The notes under the pieces: generated by a model
The model's input: only the letters and a program-made list of their open reading frames with translations
What the model was told of the DNA's origin: nothing
The model's database searches: none
Program-made: the position numbers and the translations under genes
Assembly (NCBI GenBank): GCA_903813345.2
Contig: CAIIXF020000010.1
Coordinates: forward strand, 29,940,828-30,004,827
Length of the DNA: 64,000 bases
Origin: Owenia fusiformis
Lineage: Eukaryota; Annelida; Polychaeta; Sabellida; Oweniidae
Reading direction: 5' to 3'
Shown here: piece after piece, positions 10,865 to 22,800 of the stretch
Numbering within the stretch: position 1 is the stretch's first letter
How the letters are laid out: every line of letters begins with the position of its first letter

Positions 10865-11083
10865 CAGGCCCGTAGCCAGGGAGGTTCGATGGGTTCGAGA
10901 GATCCCCTCCCCCACCCCCTGGCCAAAACTTAATTCAAAATCATGCAGTTTTTCACCATTCTGAGCACTTTTTAAAGTGATTTGGGGTCAGTTTTGGTCC
11001 AAAATTGTCAAAAGCAACCCCCACTGGAATTTTCAAAAACTGACCCCTCCCCTCTTTGGCAAATCCTGGCTACGGGCCCGACA
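10865..11083. mobile_element. Short non-autonomous DNA transposon (hAT-like MITE)
   Basis: Terminal inverted repeats aggcccgtagccagg and cctggctacgggcc enclose ~215 bp with no coding capacity. The cagg-cgtagccagg terminus is typical of hAT-type MITEs in marine invertebrates (recalled, not searched). A clean 8-bp target duplication is not visible. It inserted ~50 bp after the glycosyltransferase stop codon, probably in its 3' UTR. Confidence 0.75.
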
Positions 11084-11117
11084 ATGGACATATGATATAA
11101 AGGTTTGGCATCCCCCG

Positions 11118-11452
11118 AACAAATGGTGCCAGTAGGTAATTACCAGGTGGTTAATTCGGGTCAAATAACATGGCAGATATAGAAAAAAGTTCTTCTAAAC
11201 TTCAATTAGATATATTGAATCAGTCTTCATATATCTCTTTAAATATGTTATAGAACATATGTCAAATATTATTTTATCTGTCCAATGCGAGAAGGAAGTC
11301 ACTTTCTAGGTGAAATCCTACATGCACATTTTAAATTTGATATCACGTTGGCAAGATTTTGAATATTCTAGGATGAAGAAAAGATTCTTATCTTCATCCT
11401 AGGAATATTCAATGATGAAAATTAAGATTATTTCTACTTAGATGTAGTTAAG
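11118..11452. repeat. Right arm of the long inverted repeat
   Basis: Reverse-complement partner of 7,728-8,150 (shared blocks listed there). It contains one extra hairpin and lacks a ~60-bp stretch present in the left arm. Confidence 0.75.
11361..11410. repeat. Near-perfect hairpin
   Basis: gaatattctaggatgaag at 11361-11378 pairs with cttcatcctaggaatattc at 11392-11410, with one unpaired base and a 13-nt loop. It is absent from the left arm, so it is a private insertion of this arm. Confidence 0.8.
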
Positions 11453-11467
11453 CTGAAACATAGGCAA

Positions 11468-11640
11468 TGAAATATAGAGAATCATATCCATAGCTAATCG
11501 CTGTAATGTAATGTGAAAAGTCACTACACCTTGGTGGGATTCGAACCCACAACCGCCCGCGCCCGATTGTATGCCGGATGTCTATTTGTAAAGCATAGAC
11601 GTCAAGTGTCACTCGGGGGTCCAGGTTCTTGAAGCAAGAC
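11468..11640 (-). mobile_element. tRNA-derived SINE, copy 1
   Basis: On the minus strand a tRNA-like head contains CCGAGTG and an exact B box, GGTTCGAATCC, within GTGGGTTCGAATCCCAC. A tail follows with cacattacattaca and atatgattctctata, also present in copy 2 near 26,700. The head resembles a Ser/Leu-type tRNA, but it carries a long insertion in the anticodon-side region and could not fold as a functional tRNA. Confidence 0.7.
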
Positions 11641-14635
11641 TAAATGTCACCTTGTTACTTGATTACATTTTGAGAACATCTGACTAGAATAATCACTTCA
11701 CTAAATCACTTTGGTCAAATTTACAAGAAATTACAATAGAGGTACATTTCATCGCAAAGGCCAAACTGTATACCTGGAACGTTCCAATTCCAAACTTGCA
11801 ATTTTATTGAACTAAACGTTCGTGGTTTCTTAGCACAGCCACGAGAATTGAATAAATTGTTTTCATCTGAAATCAATGCTATCAATGTGTATCAACACTT
11901 AAAATATGAATTCTGTTTACTTTTAACTGAGAAGTATAAATACATGAATAAGTACTGTAATAATGTACACTACACGTCGGGCTATGAAACAATAAGATAC
12001 CTGTACTTTCTAAATAGCTGAAAATGAATGAAATGAATCCGTGTAAAACTTGATTGATATATCATGTGATGACCCTTTTAACATACAGGTACTTATTGCG
12101 ATTTATCATCAAAATTTGGGTTGTTCGAAAAAATAACATGGCTGAAACTCCTTAAATTACAATAGGCAACGGGGTTATTGCACAATTTAAAATAAATAAT
12201 CTGAAATATACAAATGTCATTTGTGTACAATATGAATGTATTTTCCCATATATTATTGTACAATGGTCTTTTGATTTCTTATTAACCTTTAGGCCGTGTC
12301 GGCCCACCGTTAGCCAACGTATGAATAATTTGGGGCAGCCGGCGGGGTACGGCATGAATAAATGGTAGGCAAAACAAATGGTTTGATAGCAAGATATTCC
12401 CATCACACCACAAAAATTAATTAATAAAAAAAATAATGGCACACGGTGGCAAACGGTCAGCCCACATGGATTATGTGACAGTTACAATACTTATACTTTA
12501 AATAGACGGGTAAGAGAACAGCAAGTCGCAGATCACTCACAAAAAGTCGAACTTTGATCACATTTAAATATGTGTTTGATGCAAATGACACCAACCAAAC
12601 TGCAATTGACTGTGGTTTTGATGACATAGTTGATGTACATTTGAATTGCGTGTTATCCGATTGGCTATAGTTGGCTATTCAGCATTCAAGAAATAAGATA
12701 TTTCAAGCTGTAAAGAACAAATATATTTGACATAAACTACAAAGGTGTCTATCTGCACGCAGAAGTACGCATAAGATCCGATGTTATCGGACATCGGACC
12801 CGATGTGATCGATGAGTAATACAAGTGTATAATAAAGATCCGAAAATATCTTGAGTAAAGGATCTCAGAATCCGAACATTACTTGAGTAAAATCTGTTGA
12901 GAACCGATGACATCGTCGAGTTTATGACGTGCTGATGATGAAATAGTGTTCGGGTTACTTTTGGGAGTTTTCGAACCTTGATTTAATTGCCTTTATTAGA
13001 AGGGTTCCTCGTTATTAATACTATTGTAACATTTTGACCCAGAACAGAAATTAGGCTATCAACACTGGAGGATAGGAATAGCGCGAAATTGCATTTAAAT
13101 CAATTATTATCCATATTGATGGATTAAAATGAATATGTTTCAAGTTCCTAATCTCTACTGTTCAATCTTTTTTCATTTTAGTAGCCGTTCTACTGATATC
13201 TTATCTAATTCAAAATTGAGAGCGAATTACGTTGATAAACAAATAACAAACAAGAATGAGTTTTGTTTCACACGAGGGGACTCTACGTCATTAGACATGT
13301 GATCAGAGAGAGGAATTCCCATGGTGTTTCCCAACTTAATTAATCGGAATTAAAATATCAATTCCAAAACAATGAGCATAACGGGTCTTTTAACTTTGCA
13401 CATTTTAGATCAATCAAAGATATAACTTTTTTCATATGTTTACCGTCTTGGTAGATACACAATAACACGTACCAAAGTCATTGGATTATGAGCATAGTCA
13501 AATAGAAGTTTTTTGAAATGAACGACAAAATATATACATAATATTTACAGTGTACAATACATAATCAATTTGATGAGCACTTAACTATTTTTCGACGAGA
13601 AGTGATGATATTATCAACAATGAAAATTATGGTGATTCGATTGAAAGCATGAATTCAATGTTTTAAAGAAGTTTGCGGGACACCGACGTTGACGTAAAGT
13701 GCTGCGGGAATTATATAATATTAACAGTAATTTTTGTGATATACTTCATGTTATTATATGATCATCCAAAAGGTTACTCACTACCTCATCGGGTTTTACT
13801 CACGGTATAATCGGAATACTCAGGCGGTAGCATCGGGTCCTATAGAATCGTACTCGTGTTATAATCGGGTCTTTCATTTTCAACTTTCACCGGTGATTTC
13901 AATGATATACAACGTTTGGCAGTAAAAAAGTGATATATTTGCACCTATTGTATCTTTGAATCAAATGGAGTAAATACAGCTATGGTTCTTACTTATTTAT
14001 TATGTAAAACATCGATTCTTATATTTAGAAGTTGAATTTAGCGATTTGATAGTAAATATTGCATTAAGCACTTATTATTCTGCAAACATGAGTGCCTGGG
14101 ACAACAACTATATATGTTACAAATAATTCTGTGTTTTTTCTATTTCTCATATTGAGAAATTCAATATCTAAACAGGAGTTTATTAACTTATCCCCTACAT
14201 TTTCAGACATCTTCGGGTCTTTGCTCGGCGGTAGGTTGTATATACGCGGGTAGACTTTCCCCTCGTGCCTTTGCCGGATATATAGTGTTCAAATATTTCA
14301 AGTCATCATTTTTGTTATTCGCCTTTACACGCCGCACGAAACTGGGGACAATTAGCGTAACATCATTGCGTCAAAATACCGAAACAAATACAAAAGGGCA
14401 GAATATATAGCGCAATTCAGAGGGGGGAATAACACACACAGTTCAAAGATGACATACGTTTATAATGTAAACCTGTATTGAGATGACATATATCTCTCAT
14501 TGGTCAAAGGTCGACAAACAAATGATGTCATCAATGGCGGTTTCAAAATTTTGGGAAATCATGACGTCACGGTTTGGTCGCCATCGAATTTTGAATCAAT
14601 TCAAAATTCTAAAATCACCTTCCCGTCTGAGAAAG
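11641..14635. other. Intergenic DNA, no gene seen
   Basis: No ORF with convincing composition. Weak inverted similarity between ~12,776-12,900 (aagatccgatgttat, ggacccgatg) and ~13,770-13,880 suggests a very old ~1.1-kb fold-back element, but I would not assert it. Confidence 0.5.
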
Positions 14636-15145
14636 TTCATGAAGTTCGTAAATAGACCTTCACTTAGAAAGTTGTAGTTACGTACATTCCGTTCGCACAC
14701 AGTTTAAAACCAGTTTTGAAGAACGCAGTGGCAACTTGTTTGGTGTGATAGCTATATTTTTGCTTACTCGTTCATAAGCAGTCTTTAATACGTTCTTAGT
14801 CAGTTTAAACCCGTTTGCAATTAGTTCTACCTCGTTCTCAATACGTCCCCAGACAGTCCAACTCGTTGTAAAAACGTCCCTAGTAGGATTGAAGTACGAC
14901 GGTTCCGTTCATAGTACGCCCAGCTCGTCGTCAGTACGTTGTCACTCTTTCTAATTGTAGAACGTGACGACCACGAGAACATTTTGAGCATGTTCTAAGT
15001 TCTAGAGGACCTACCCGTTCGAGTACGTTCGATGAAGTTTGTAAATAGACCCCAAACGGTTTTAAGTACGTCCAGTCCGTTCGTACACAGTTGAAGACCG
15101 TTTTCGAGAACTTAGTGAGAACTAGTTTGGTGTGATAGTAGCGTT
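14636..15145. repeat. Degenerate direct repeat, ~393-bp spacing
   Basis: The order gaagttygtaaatagacc, then ccgttcgyacacagtt, then agtttggtgtgatag occurs at 14,641-14,750 and again at 15,034-15,137. The interval is filled with shorter related cagt/acgtyc motifs. No coding potential seen. Confidence 0.7.
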
Positions 15146-15444
15146 GCCAATATCATAGCTTCTCATTTCACATCAATATAAAGAAAGGTGTATGGAATAT
15201 GCCTATATCAATCAAAACATCCCATCGAAGTGTAGTATTTGATAACTAGCCGATGAAAATTCGAACGAACGAATGTGGTAAGCAAGAGACGTAATTGTGT
15301 CTGTCATCTTTACACTCTTGGGCTTTCCCTCCTCTTGGTGCAAATAGACTCATAATGTCAAAAACGACAAGCGTTACATTTTGTCAAGTTTATTCAACCT
15401 AAAAATAAAGTGCTTTCTACTTATTCAATCCTGATAAAATTCAC

Positions 15445-15610
15445 AGAGATTTTCGTTCAAACAACGTTGTACAGTACTATTCAAACAACATTGAACGGCG
15501 CTGTTGCTCAAACAACGTTGTACACTGTGACACTGTACTCCCATGACACTTGTCAACGTTGTTCAAACGGCGTTGTACAGCACTGTTAACAACGTTGTTC
15601 AACGTTGCTA
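15445..15610. repeat. Cluster of short CAAACAACGTTGTAC repeats
   Basis: At least six variants of caaacaacgttgtac or its reverse complement occur in ~165 bp. The core aacgtt is palindromic. This is a small simple-repeat cluster of unknown role. Confidence 0.75.
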
Positions 15611-16799
15611 GATGATGCTGCGGAAATCAGTTTCGTAAATCAGCTCTTATTTAATATTATTTGTACAATTAATGATTGGTTATTGTTTTGTACATTTCTC
15701 ACGGCCAACATTGTGCAATTAATTTTTTATTCAAATCAGACCTCAATTAGGTCAAATAGAGGGAAACTTCTCGCTCATCCCATTCGCCTTAAACCTTAGC
15801 CTACACTATTTTGAAAATATTATTAAATCGTCTATTAAGAAAATTCGAACTGTGATCGTTACGCAATCATGACTTCATGAATGCAAATTGTCAATTAAAC
15901 AATATGTGAAATTTTAGTGGTATTCTGATTGTTATTTTAATAGTTATCCCAATTTAAACTAACAGTGCAAAGGTAAAGTGTTAAGTCTTACAACGTATTT
16001 TGCAATGCCGGGACATATTCAACCTTAAAAATATGTTAGATCGCATCAAATTTTTCTAGGAAAAATACTTTCACTAAAATGAGCACAAAAATACTTTGAA
16101 ATGGTATATGAGACACGTGGTTAGCTTTTTTGATAAGGCGGAAACGAATACAATAGTTCAGAAGCCCGTATTTCTCGAATTGTTCTTAGGTCCGTGCACA
16201 TCATATTATGCAATAGTACAATTCTGTGAAAGCTGATTTAATCACCTGTAGCTTCAGCTAGAGTTCCTCTTGGTCTGAGACTTTTTTATTTTAAAATTGT
16301 AAAAACTATATCATGGACACAACAATGGTTTCAATCAAAATGGTTTGAAACCCATGGGTCTGAGTAACGATTGTCTGAAAATGGGTAAATTGACGATAGA
16401 TAATAAATAAACAAATATTCATTAGATATAAATTTCATGAATATCAATCTTTTACAGGAATTATATGAAAATTTGAAAATGATGTCATTTCCCGATGCTA
16501 CTCATCAAGACAGATTTCATTTTTAAAACTACACATTACTTCACAATACAAAAACAGTAAGCATATTCACCCGCTGGGCTTAATTAGGATGCTATTACAA
16601 CAAGTATTTCAGTAATTAAAAATTTGCATAAAGCAATGTATATTATCAATACATTGTAAAGGCCCAGTTAAACTGTGACTTGATAATGTAACCAAACAGG
16701 ACGACAAAAGATAACTGAAAAAAGCATTCATCGACACAATTACGCTTATTATACTACTATAACTTCAGTGATACCGTTGTACTTGATGCTAACGATATA
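15611..16799 (+). other. Upstream region of gene A, nothing recognisable
   Basis: AT-rich sequence preceding the gene A start codon. No TATA box or repeat family stands out. Comparison with the region upstream of gene B (62,640-62,870) by eye shows no conserved block. Confidence 0.5.
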
Positions 16800-16881
16800 A
16801 TGAAGTTTCAGATGCAGGACTATTTTCAAATCATATTTATGGTTATAGCATATCACCATGGAAGCAATGGTGTAGTAATAG
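16800..16881 (+). CDS. Gene A exon 1: signal peptide
   Basis: Encodes MKFQMQDYFQIIFMVIAYHH and then GSNGVVI, a short charged start plus hydrophobic core, ending in phase 1 at gtaagt. Gene B begins MVLYMRDIIQIIFVIV, which supports this ATG over the internal Met5. Confidence 0.85.
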
Positions 16882-19800
16882 GTAAGTGAAAAATGGAGTG
16901 GTAATATATTTCTTGGAGAGGGGCATTCAAAATGTTCAGTACTACACCCTGACGAGAACGGTGAAATAAAACGTTGATACCAGGTCGATCAATACGTTCT
17001 GAGAAAAATCCTCTTAAATCAAGAGTTGTGTGATTTTTTATTTGGAATTTTCACAGAATATGTGAAATGAATCCAGCAATTAGTTTTAAAAAAAGTATGC
17101 ACTTTCCTTTTATTGGACAAATAAAATGGTTACTATGGTAACTCGTGTTTGGGTAGGCGGGGCAAAGAGTTTAAATGGCAGAAGTAAAGTGCATAAAATG
17201 TTAATAAGTCAATTTATAAATATAGTTCCAAGCTGCTTCCTGCATAAAGGTTAGTCATATAGTCCAAGTAAAATGCTTAGGTTCAATCGAGATTCTCAAA
17301 AGGTTCTTGATACACTTCTCCTGGCGTTGAACCTATTAGTTGAACAAGCGTCTGAAAACGTTTCCTCAGACCTCAGGGTATTTTCCACAGCATTGTGAAT
17401 GTGGAGGTCTGTTAAGTGTGCATATCTGAATCCACTCATCACATCCTTCATCGGTCCAAACTCACCAAAATCACAAATCGCCTAATCTGGTGAATATGGA
17501 GCATAGGGGAGTTGTTCCATCTGAAGGTCATTAATGAAATTGCTTTTGACAAGACCAAATGTATGAGACGGGGTATTGTGGTGCTTCATCGATTGTGACA
17601 ACTCTGCTTCATGGCGTTTTCGTGCAACAGCACGCTTAAGATGTCGTTTGAATATCTTGATAGGGTACATTAAGTTTGTGGAATTAAGATGTAATAATAT
17701 ATAAATTGTTCTGTATCTGTATCTGTATCTGTATCATATTAAATTGTTATGATAGTGATGGTTATAAAAACAACAAGATCCTCATAGAAATCCAATGCTT
17801 GTGTTGAAACATAAGATTGTTTCTTGATTTTTTACGAGTATGTTACAAAATACTTGCCCCGCCTATCAGAAACATGAGTTACCATTGACACATGAGTTAC
17901 CATTGTAATTTCAAACGAAAAAAACACAAAACTCTTGATTTGAGAGCGTTTTCTCAGAACTTATTGATCGACCTGATAACTTTGTAAAAGAAGTAAATTA
18001 AGGTATTTTGTGTTTAATTTAAAGGTACAAATGCACCCCTATCAGCATACATTGTATATAAAACTATTTAATGTATTGACATCTTTATTGACCTATATGT
18101 AGTATCATTATGTATTTTAAACAAAAAAATGAAGTTTACTTGAAGAAGTAATATCTCATACAGAAATAATTCTACTATTTTCTTTGTCAATAGACCTACG
18201 ATCCCCTCCAAAAGTTTGGCACCCTTAGCTCCCTCATTGAACTACGCGTTAAAGCCTCTTTATGTTTGAATTTTTATTGACATACGAGTAAGCTCTCAAT
18301 TTTTTTCATCAAATAGGTCGAAAATAGATGAATTTTCGAAAATTGAAATTCCAATGTAAACAAATGGGAAATGGTTGGTTCGGGGCAAATCTGATTTCTG
18401 GATATCTATCCAGTAAAGACTCACCAAAAATATTTTTATATAGAAAATTGAATTGTCTAACTTTTTTGTACGCTAAGTGTTCAGTTAGCTTTATGAATAC
18501 TAAAGTTACAGAGCTTCAAAGTCATTTTAGAAAATCATTTATGGTCTTCTGTGTTATTTCAATGGGAGGGTTTTTTGAAAAATAATTTCGACTTTGAAGA
18601 TCTCTAACTTTTTTAAACCTGAAGAAACGTATCAATTTTTTGTTAAATAAAGTTCGACAAATACAAGTTAGGTAGTCAAGAACTAGGATGGATGAATAGA
18701 TGTTATAGGACTTGCGGCAAACCTACCATTTCCCATTGGTTTACATGGGAATGTCGAAAATTCCTCAGATTTATCATCAGTTTTTGACCTATTTTAATTG
18801 AGGGAAAAAAATGGGAAAAGTTAGAGGCATTGGAAATGTCCAATCAAGTCATAATAAGTATTTCCCTCAAGGGTTATGTCAATAAAAAATCAAACATAAA
18901 GACCCTTTAATGAGTGAGCTAAGGTTGGCTTACATTTGGAAGGGAGTGTTCATAAATCAACTAATGCTAATATTAATCGTAATAGTATGTCCTTGCTGAA
19001 GGCCAAAATTACATTTTAATTACATATCATTATATTAACTAGGTCAATTCTGCTCCGACTATTTTTTCAAAATTGGAGGTCAAATCTCAAATTTGAGGTC
19101 AGATGTGAACTCCCGAGAACTTGTACATGATTTGAAAAATATTTGGTCAATTCGAAGCAAGTTGATATATGTATATGAACCCATCAAATAGACATATGAA
19201 AAGTTATCTATCACTAGAATGAAATACAGTTCCTTGATGTGTTAGAAACCTTTGATGGATTCCACATTCCCGGTGGAGCACAGGTCGATGGAGTTACCAC
19301 AGCAACAGAATGCATCAACATCTGCGAGGCCCAATCCGACTGTATGGGAGTGGACTTTGATAGCGGAAATCAGGGGTGTTTCTCGCAAAATATAGACAAT
19401 GTGGAATTCATATGCAGCAGTTTTTCACTGAGGCCCCTTCCATCTAGTACTCACTACAGACTTGTGGATTGCTGTAAGTATATTCTAGATACGTATACAC
19501 ATAACTGAAAGGGATATTTAGAGGCGCATGATAATTAGTATAACTTAATTAAAGTTTATTATTAGATCAGAAATAGTTCAATAACAAATGGTAAAGGTCC
19601 CAAGTCCAATGTTTCACTATTTTGCCCGAAGAAATGACATTATTAATCTTATTACCACCGTTTATGCCCAGGGCTGAAATAGCAAGAACTGACCCTACCA
19701 CTGAAAAAAAATTATACGCATTGAACGATATCTCATTTCCCAGGGAACATAGCCGGCGTAAAAGAAATTAAGGTTCCCTGGGGATTATGGTCCCCTTTCC

Positions 19801-22800
19801 TTACGGCCCTTACTGGCCCCGACTGTGTATAAATTATAAAGAAAATAATTGTAATTAAGTAACCATATACTGTAAATCAATAGAGAGTTTACACCGGGCT
19901 GTTATATCCATTATTGGCCCGCCACTATGTCCCGCCACTATGACGTCCCATATTTCATGCATTCAAAAGAACAATATTTGAATTTATTATATCATTGCTA
20001 GAAATTGTGTGATTTGATTGGTCGAGTCAGTAAAAATACCATAACGTATTTCACAGCTCCCTCAATTTTAGGATAATAAAAGACGTATTGCCCGCACGGG
20101 AATTCTGACACCTGCACTGGACGAAAATAAAAGTGTACCATACAATGATACTTGTATACGTAATTATGTAACTTATGGATTAATGATACATTGATTGATC
20201 AAAATAAATGATCATAGAGAATGTCTAGCAATGATATAATAAAACAAATATTTCATTCTATGTTCGGGCAATACCTGTTGCACTTTCAATCATTTTTGCA
20301 TCATGTATTTCCCTCGCCCTACGGGCTGCGGGCAATACATACTGGAAAAATCATTAAAAGATGAACATTTCTCTCTATTTGCTTCTAGGTCAATTTTTAT
20401 TTACCAACCCTCGTACATTACCTAGACGAATGTAACATATAATGTTTTCGATTGTTTTTTGTATGATCTGCAGCGCAACCTGTCCTTGAACAATACAGTG
20501 ACGTCAATATATTTGGGGGAATCGTTGTACCGGGTGTCACTACAGCCAGGGACTGCCTTAATTCCTGCAATGAAACCTGTTCAGCTGTTGATTTTGATGC
20601 CCGATCGAACATGTGTTATTCACATACTATTACGACATCATGTGGCCCTTTTAACGACATCAATAACATAACCCACTACAAAAAGCTGAGGTGTTGTAAG
20701 TAGCATCTCTCGTTCTTCTACAGGGGCGTAGCCAGCTTTCAGTTAGGAGGGTGGGGGGGGTGCGATCGCCCAAAAATGTGGTTTCAGTCAGGGGAGCGAT
20801 TGTGGCATAAACAAGCTAAAAAATAAGATTTATTTTGAATTTTACAAAAAATGATGCAACTTCCTTCAAAATTGAGCTGCAAGTGTCAAATAAAAGCATT
20901 CTAAAGCTCTTTTCTTCTTCTATCTCATGGTTCTATTTCTATTTGTTATGGCGTGCGATCGCATTCATCGCACCCCCTGGCTACGCCTATGTTCTGTCAT
21001 AAATATATCTTATAAGGCTATGTAACGTACCGTAATTCTGCATGTTCAGATATTTAATGGAGCCTTGTCTTATTTCCAGGAACAAATATAACTCGTTCCA
21101 TTAATTTACATGTTCATCATTAAGTTTTGCACAAAAAGTGCACAAATGTACCTAGATAATTAGTTGAGGGTAAATAATTCTTTACTACCTGTATACTTAT
21201 AGGATATCCTATGATTTTGAGGAATATCATTTTTATCTACGAGGTGATATTGATATCTGCACGAGAGAGCGAAGCGAACGAGTGCATATATCAATATCAC
21301 CGAGTAGATTAAAATGATATTCTGAAAAAAATCATAGGATGTTCTTATTATCCTACACTTACAAGGAGTGTACTAAATGTATAATATCATTGCAAAATGA
21401 ATTTCATGCCAAATAGAGTCAATTTGGCGGGAAATCAACAAGCAGAGTATATCGTCACAATATCCTCCGCATATTGGGTTTTCCGGAGTATATCGTCACG
21501 ATATCCTCCGCCCGGGGTATATCGTGACGATATCCTCCGGATATTCATTTTGCCCATAAATATCAAATTTATTTTTTAATGTTATTATACATTTAGTACA
21601 CTAAGTGTAGGATAATACAGTATATCAATTTTAGTGACCTACTTTTTAAAAGTACAAAAATGTAGGTAGTTGATCTTCTCCCTTTTATATGTCCTGAATA
21701 TTTACTGATAATTAAGGTATATTTGTGCACTCTGTGCAAAACTGAAAATCGTGGACCATGTAAGGACTGAGTTGCTTGTTCCTGAGAATAACACGTGGCT
21801 CCAATTGGGAAGCCCTAAAATTGTAAGTAAAGCCCCCCAATGCTCGGACGGATACTGAATGCTAATGTGATATCAGATACACCATTATTTCGAAATAGAT
21901 ATCGTTCATGACAGTGATAGGTCCTAAATATCAAAAAGTAATGCGAATTTCTGTTGTCTTTATTTTCCAACAGCAGAAGGCGTGCCCCAGGTAGATTGTG
22001 GTGGCCTCCCTGCTCCAGCTAATGGAACTGTGACTGGTGGTGCAACTACAGTTGGATTAGCCTTGTTCTTCGGATGTAATATAGGATTCACTATAAGTGG
22101 TAGTACAGTTAGATATTGTCAAATGAATGGGTCCTACAATGGCACAGCTCCAACCTGTACAGGTAATTTTTAGATCCAGGATGAAAGCACACAGGAGTAA
22201 TTTTTGTGTACCCTCATACATAGAATTACCAATTATTAATGCTTAAGGCTGTATTTTAAATATTTTGACAAATAATAGAACACTCTTAAGTACGAGTATT
22301 GTAAAAAGATGTTGATTTCTGATTTTTTCCTTTATTAAATTTTTTAAAATAAAAATGATGCAATGAAATACGAACTATTTTTGTTTTCAACTTTTTTTAC
22401 GGAACTACTTTATACGATGCCAGTGACCATACTTTTTACGGAACTACTTTAAGAAAACTTTGCCATCATCCATTTTTCAAGGAGGTCGACTTTCATCTAA
22501 GGACATTGCATTTGAAAGCACCAAACAATACGTGTATCACGTTAGAATTTTATTTTCATTTAGTTGTGGATTGTGGTTCGCTTGACACTCCTGCAAACAG
22601 CACACTGGAAATTACAGGGACTGTTTACAATTCAGTAGCGTATTTCACGTGTCCGACTGGATTCACTTTGTTTGGCAGTCCTACAAGAATATGCATATCT
22701 CTTGGAGTATGGAGTGGACGACAGCCTGAATGTTCTTGTGAGTGCTTACATTGCAACCGCCCCCCCCCCCCATTGTATACTTCAGTTTAATCAGAGACGA

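Noticed and set aside
11468-11640. Functional tRNA gene on the minus strand
   Set aside because: Box B is exact but the sequence between the box A-like and box B regions is too long and the acceptor stem does not pair; a SINE fits better.
12776-13880. A 1.1-kb fold-back element
   Set aside because: Only scattered short blocks match between the ends; too weak to call.
18328-18585. 85-codon ORF as a gene
   Set aside because: It lies wholly inside a fold-back element in an intron and has no recognisable motif.
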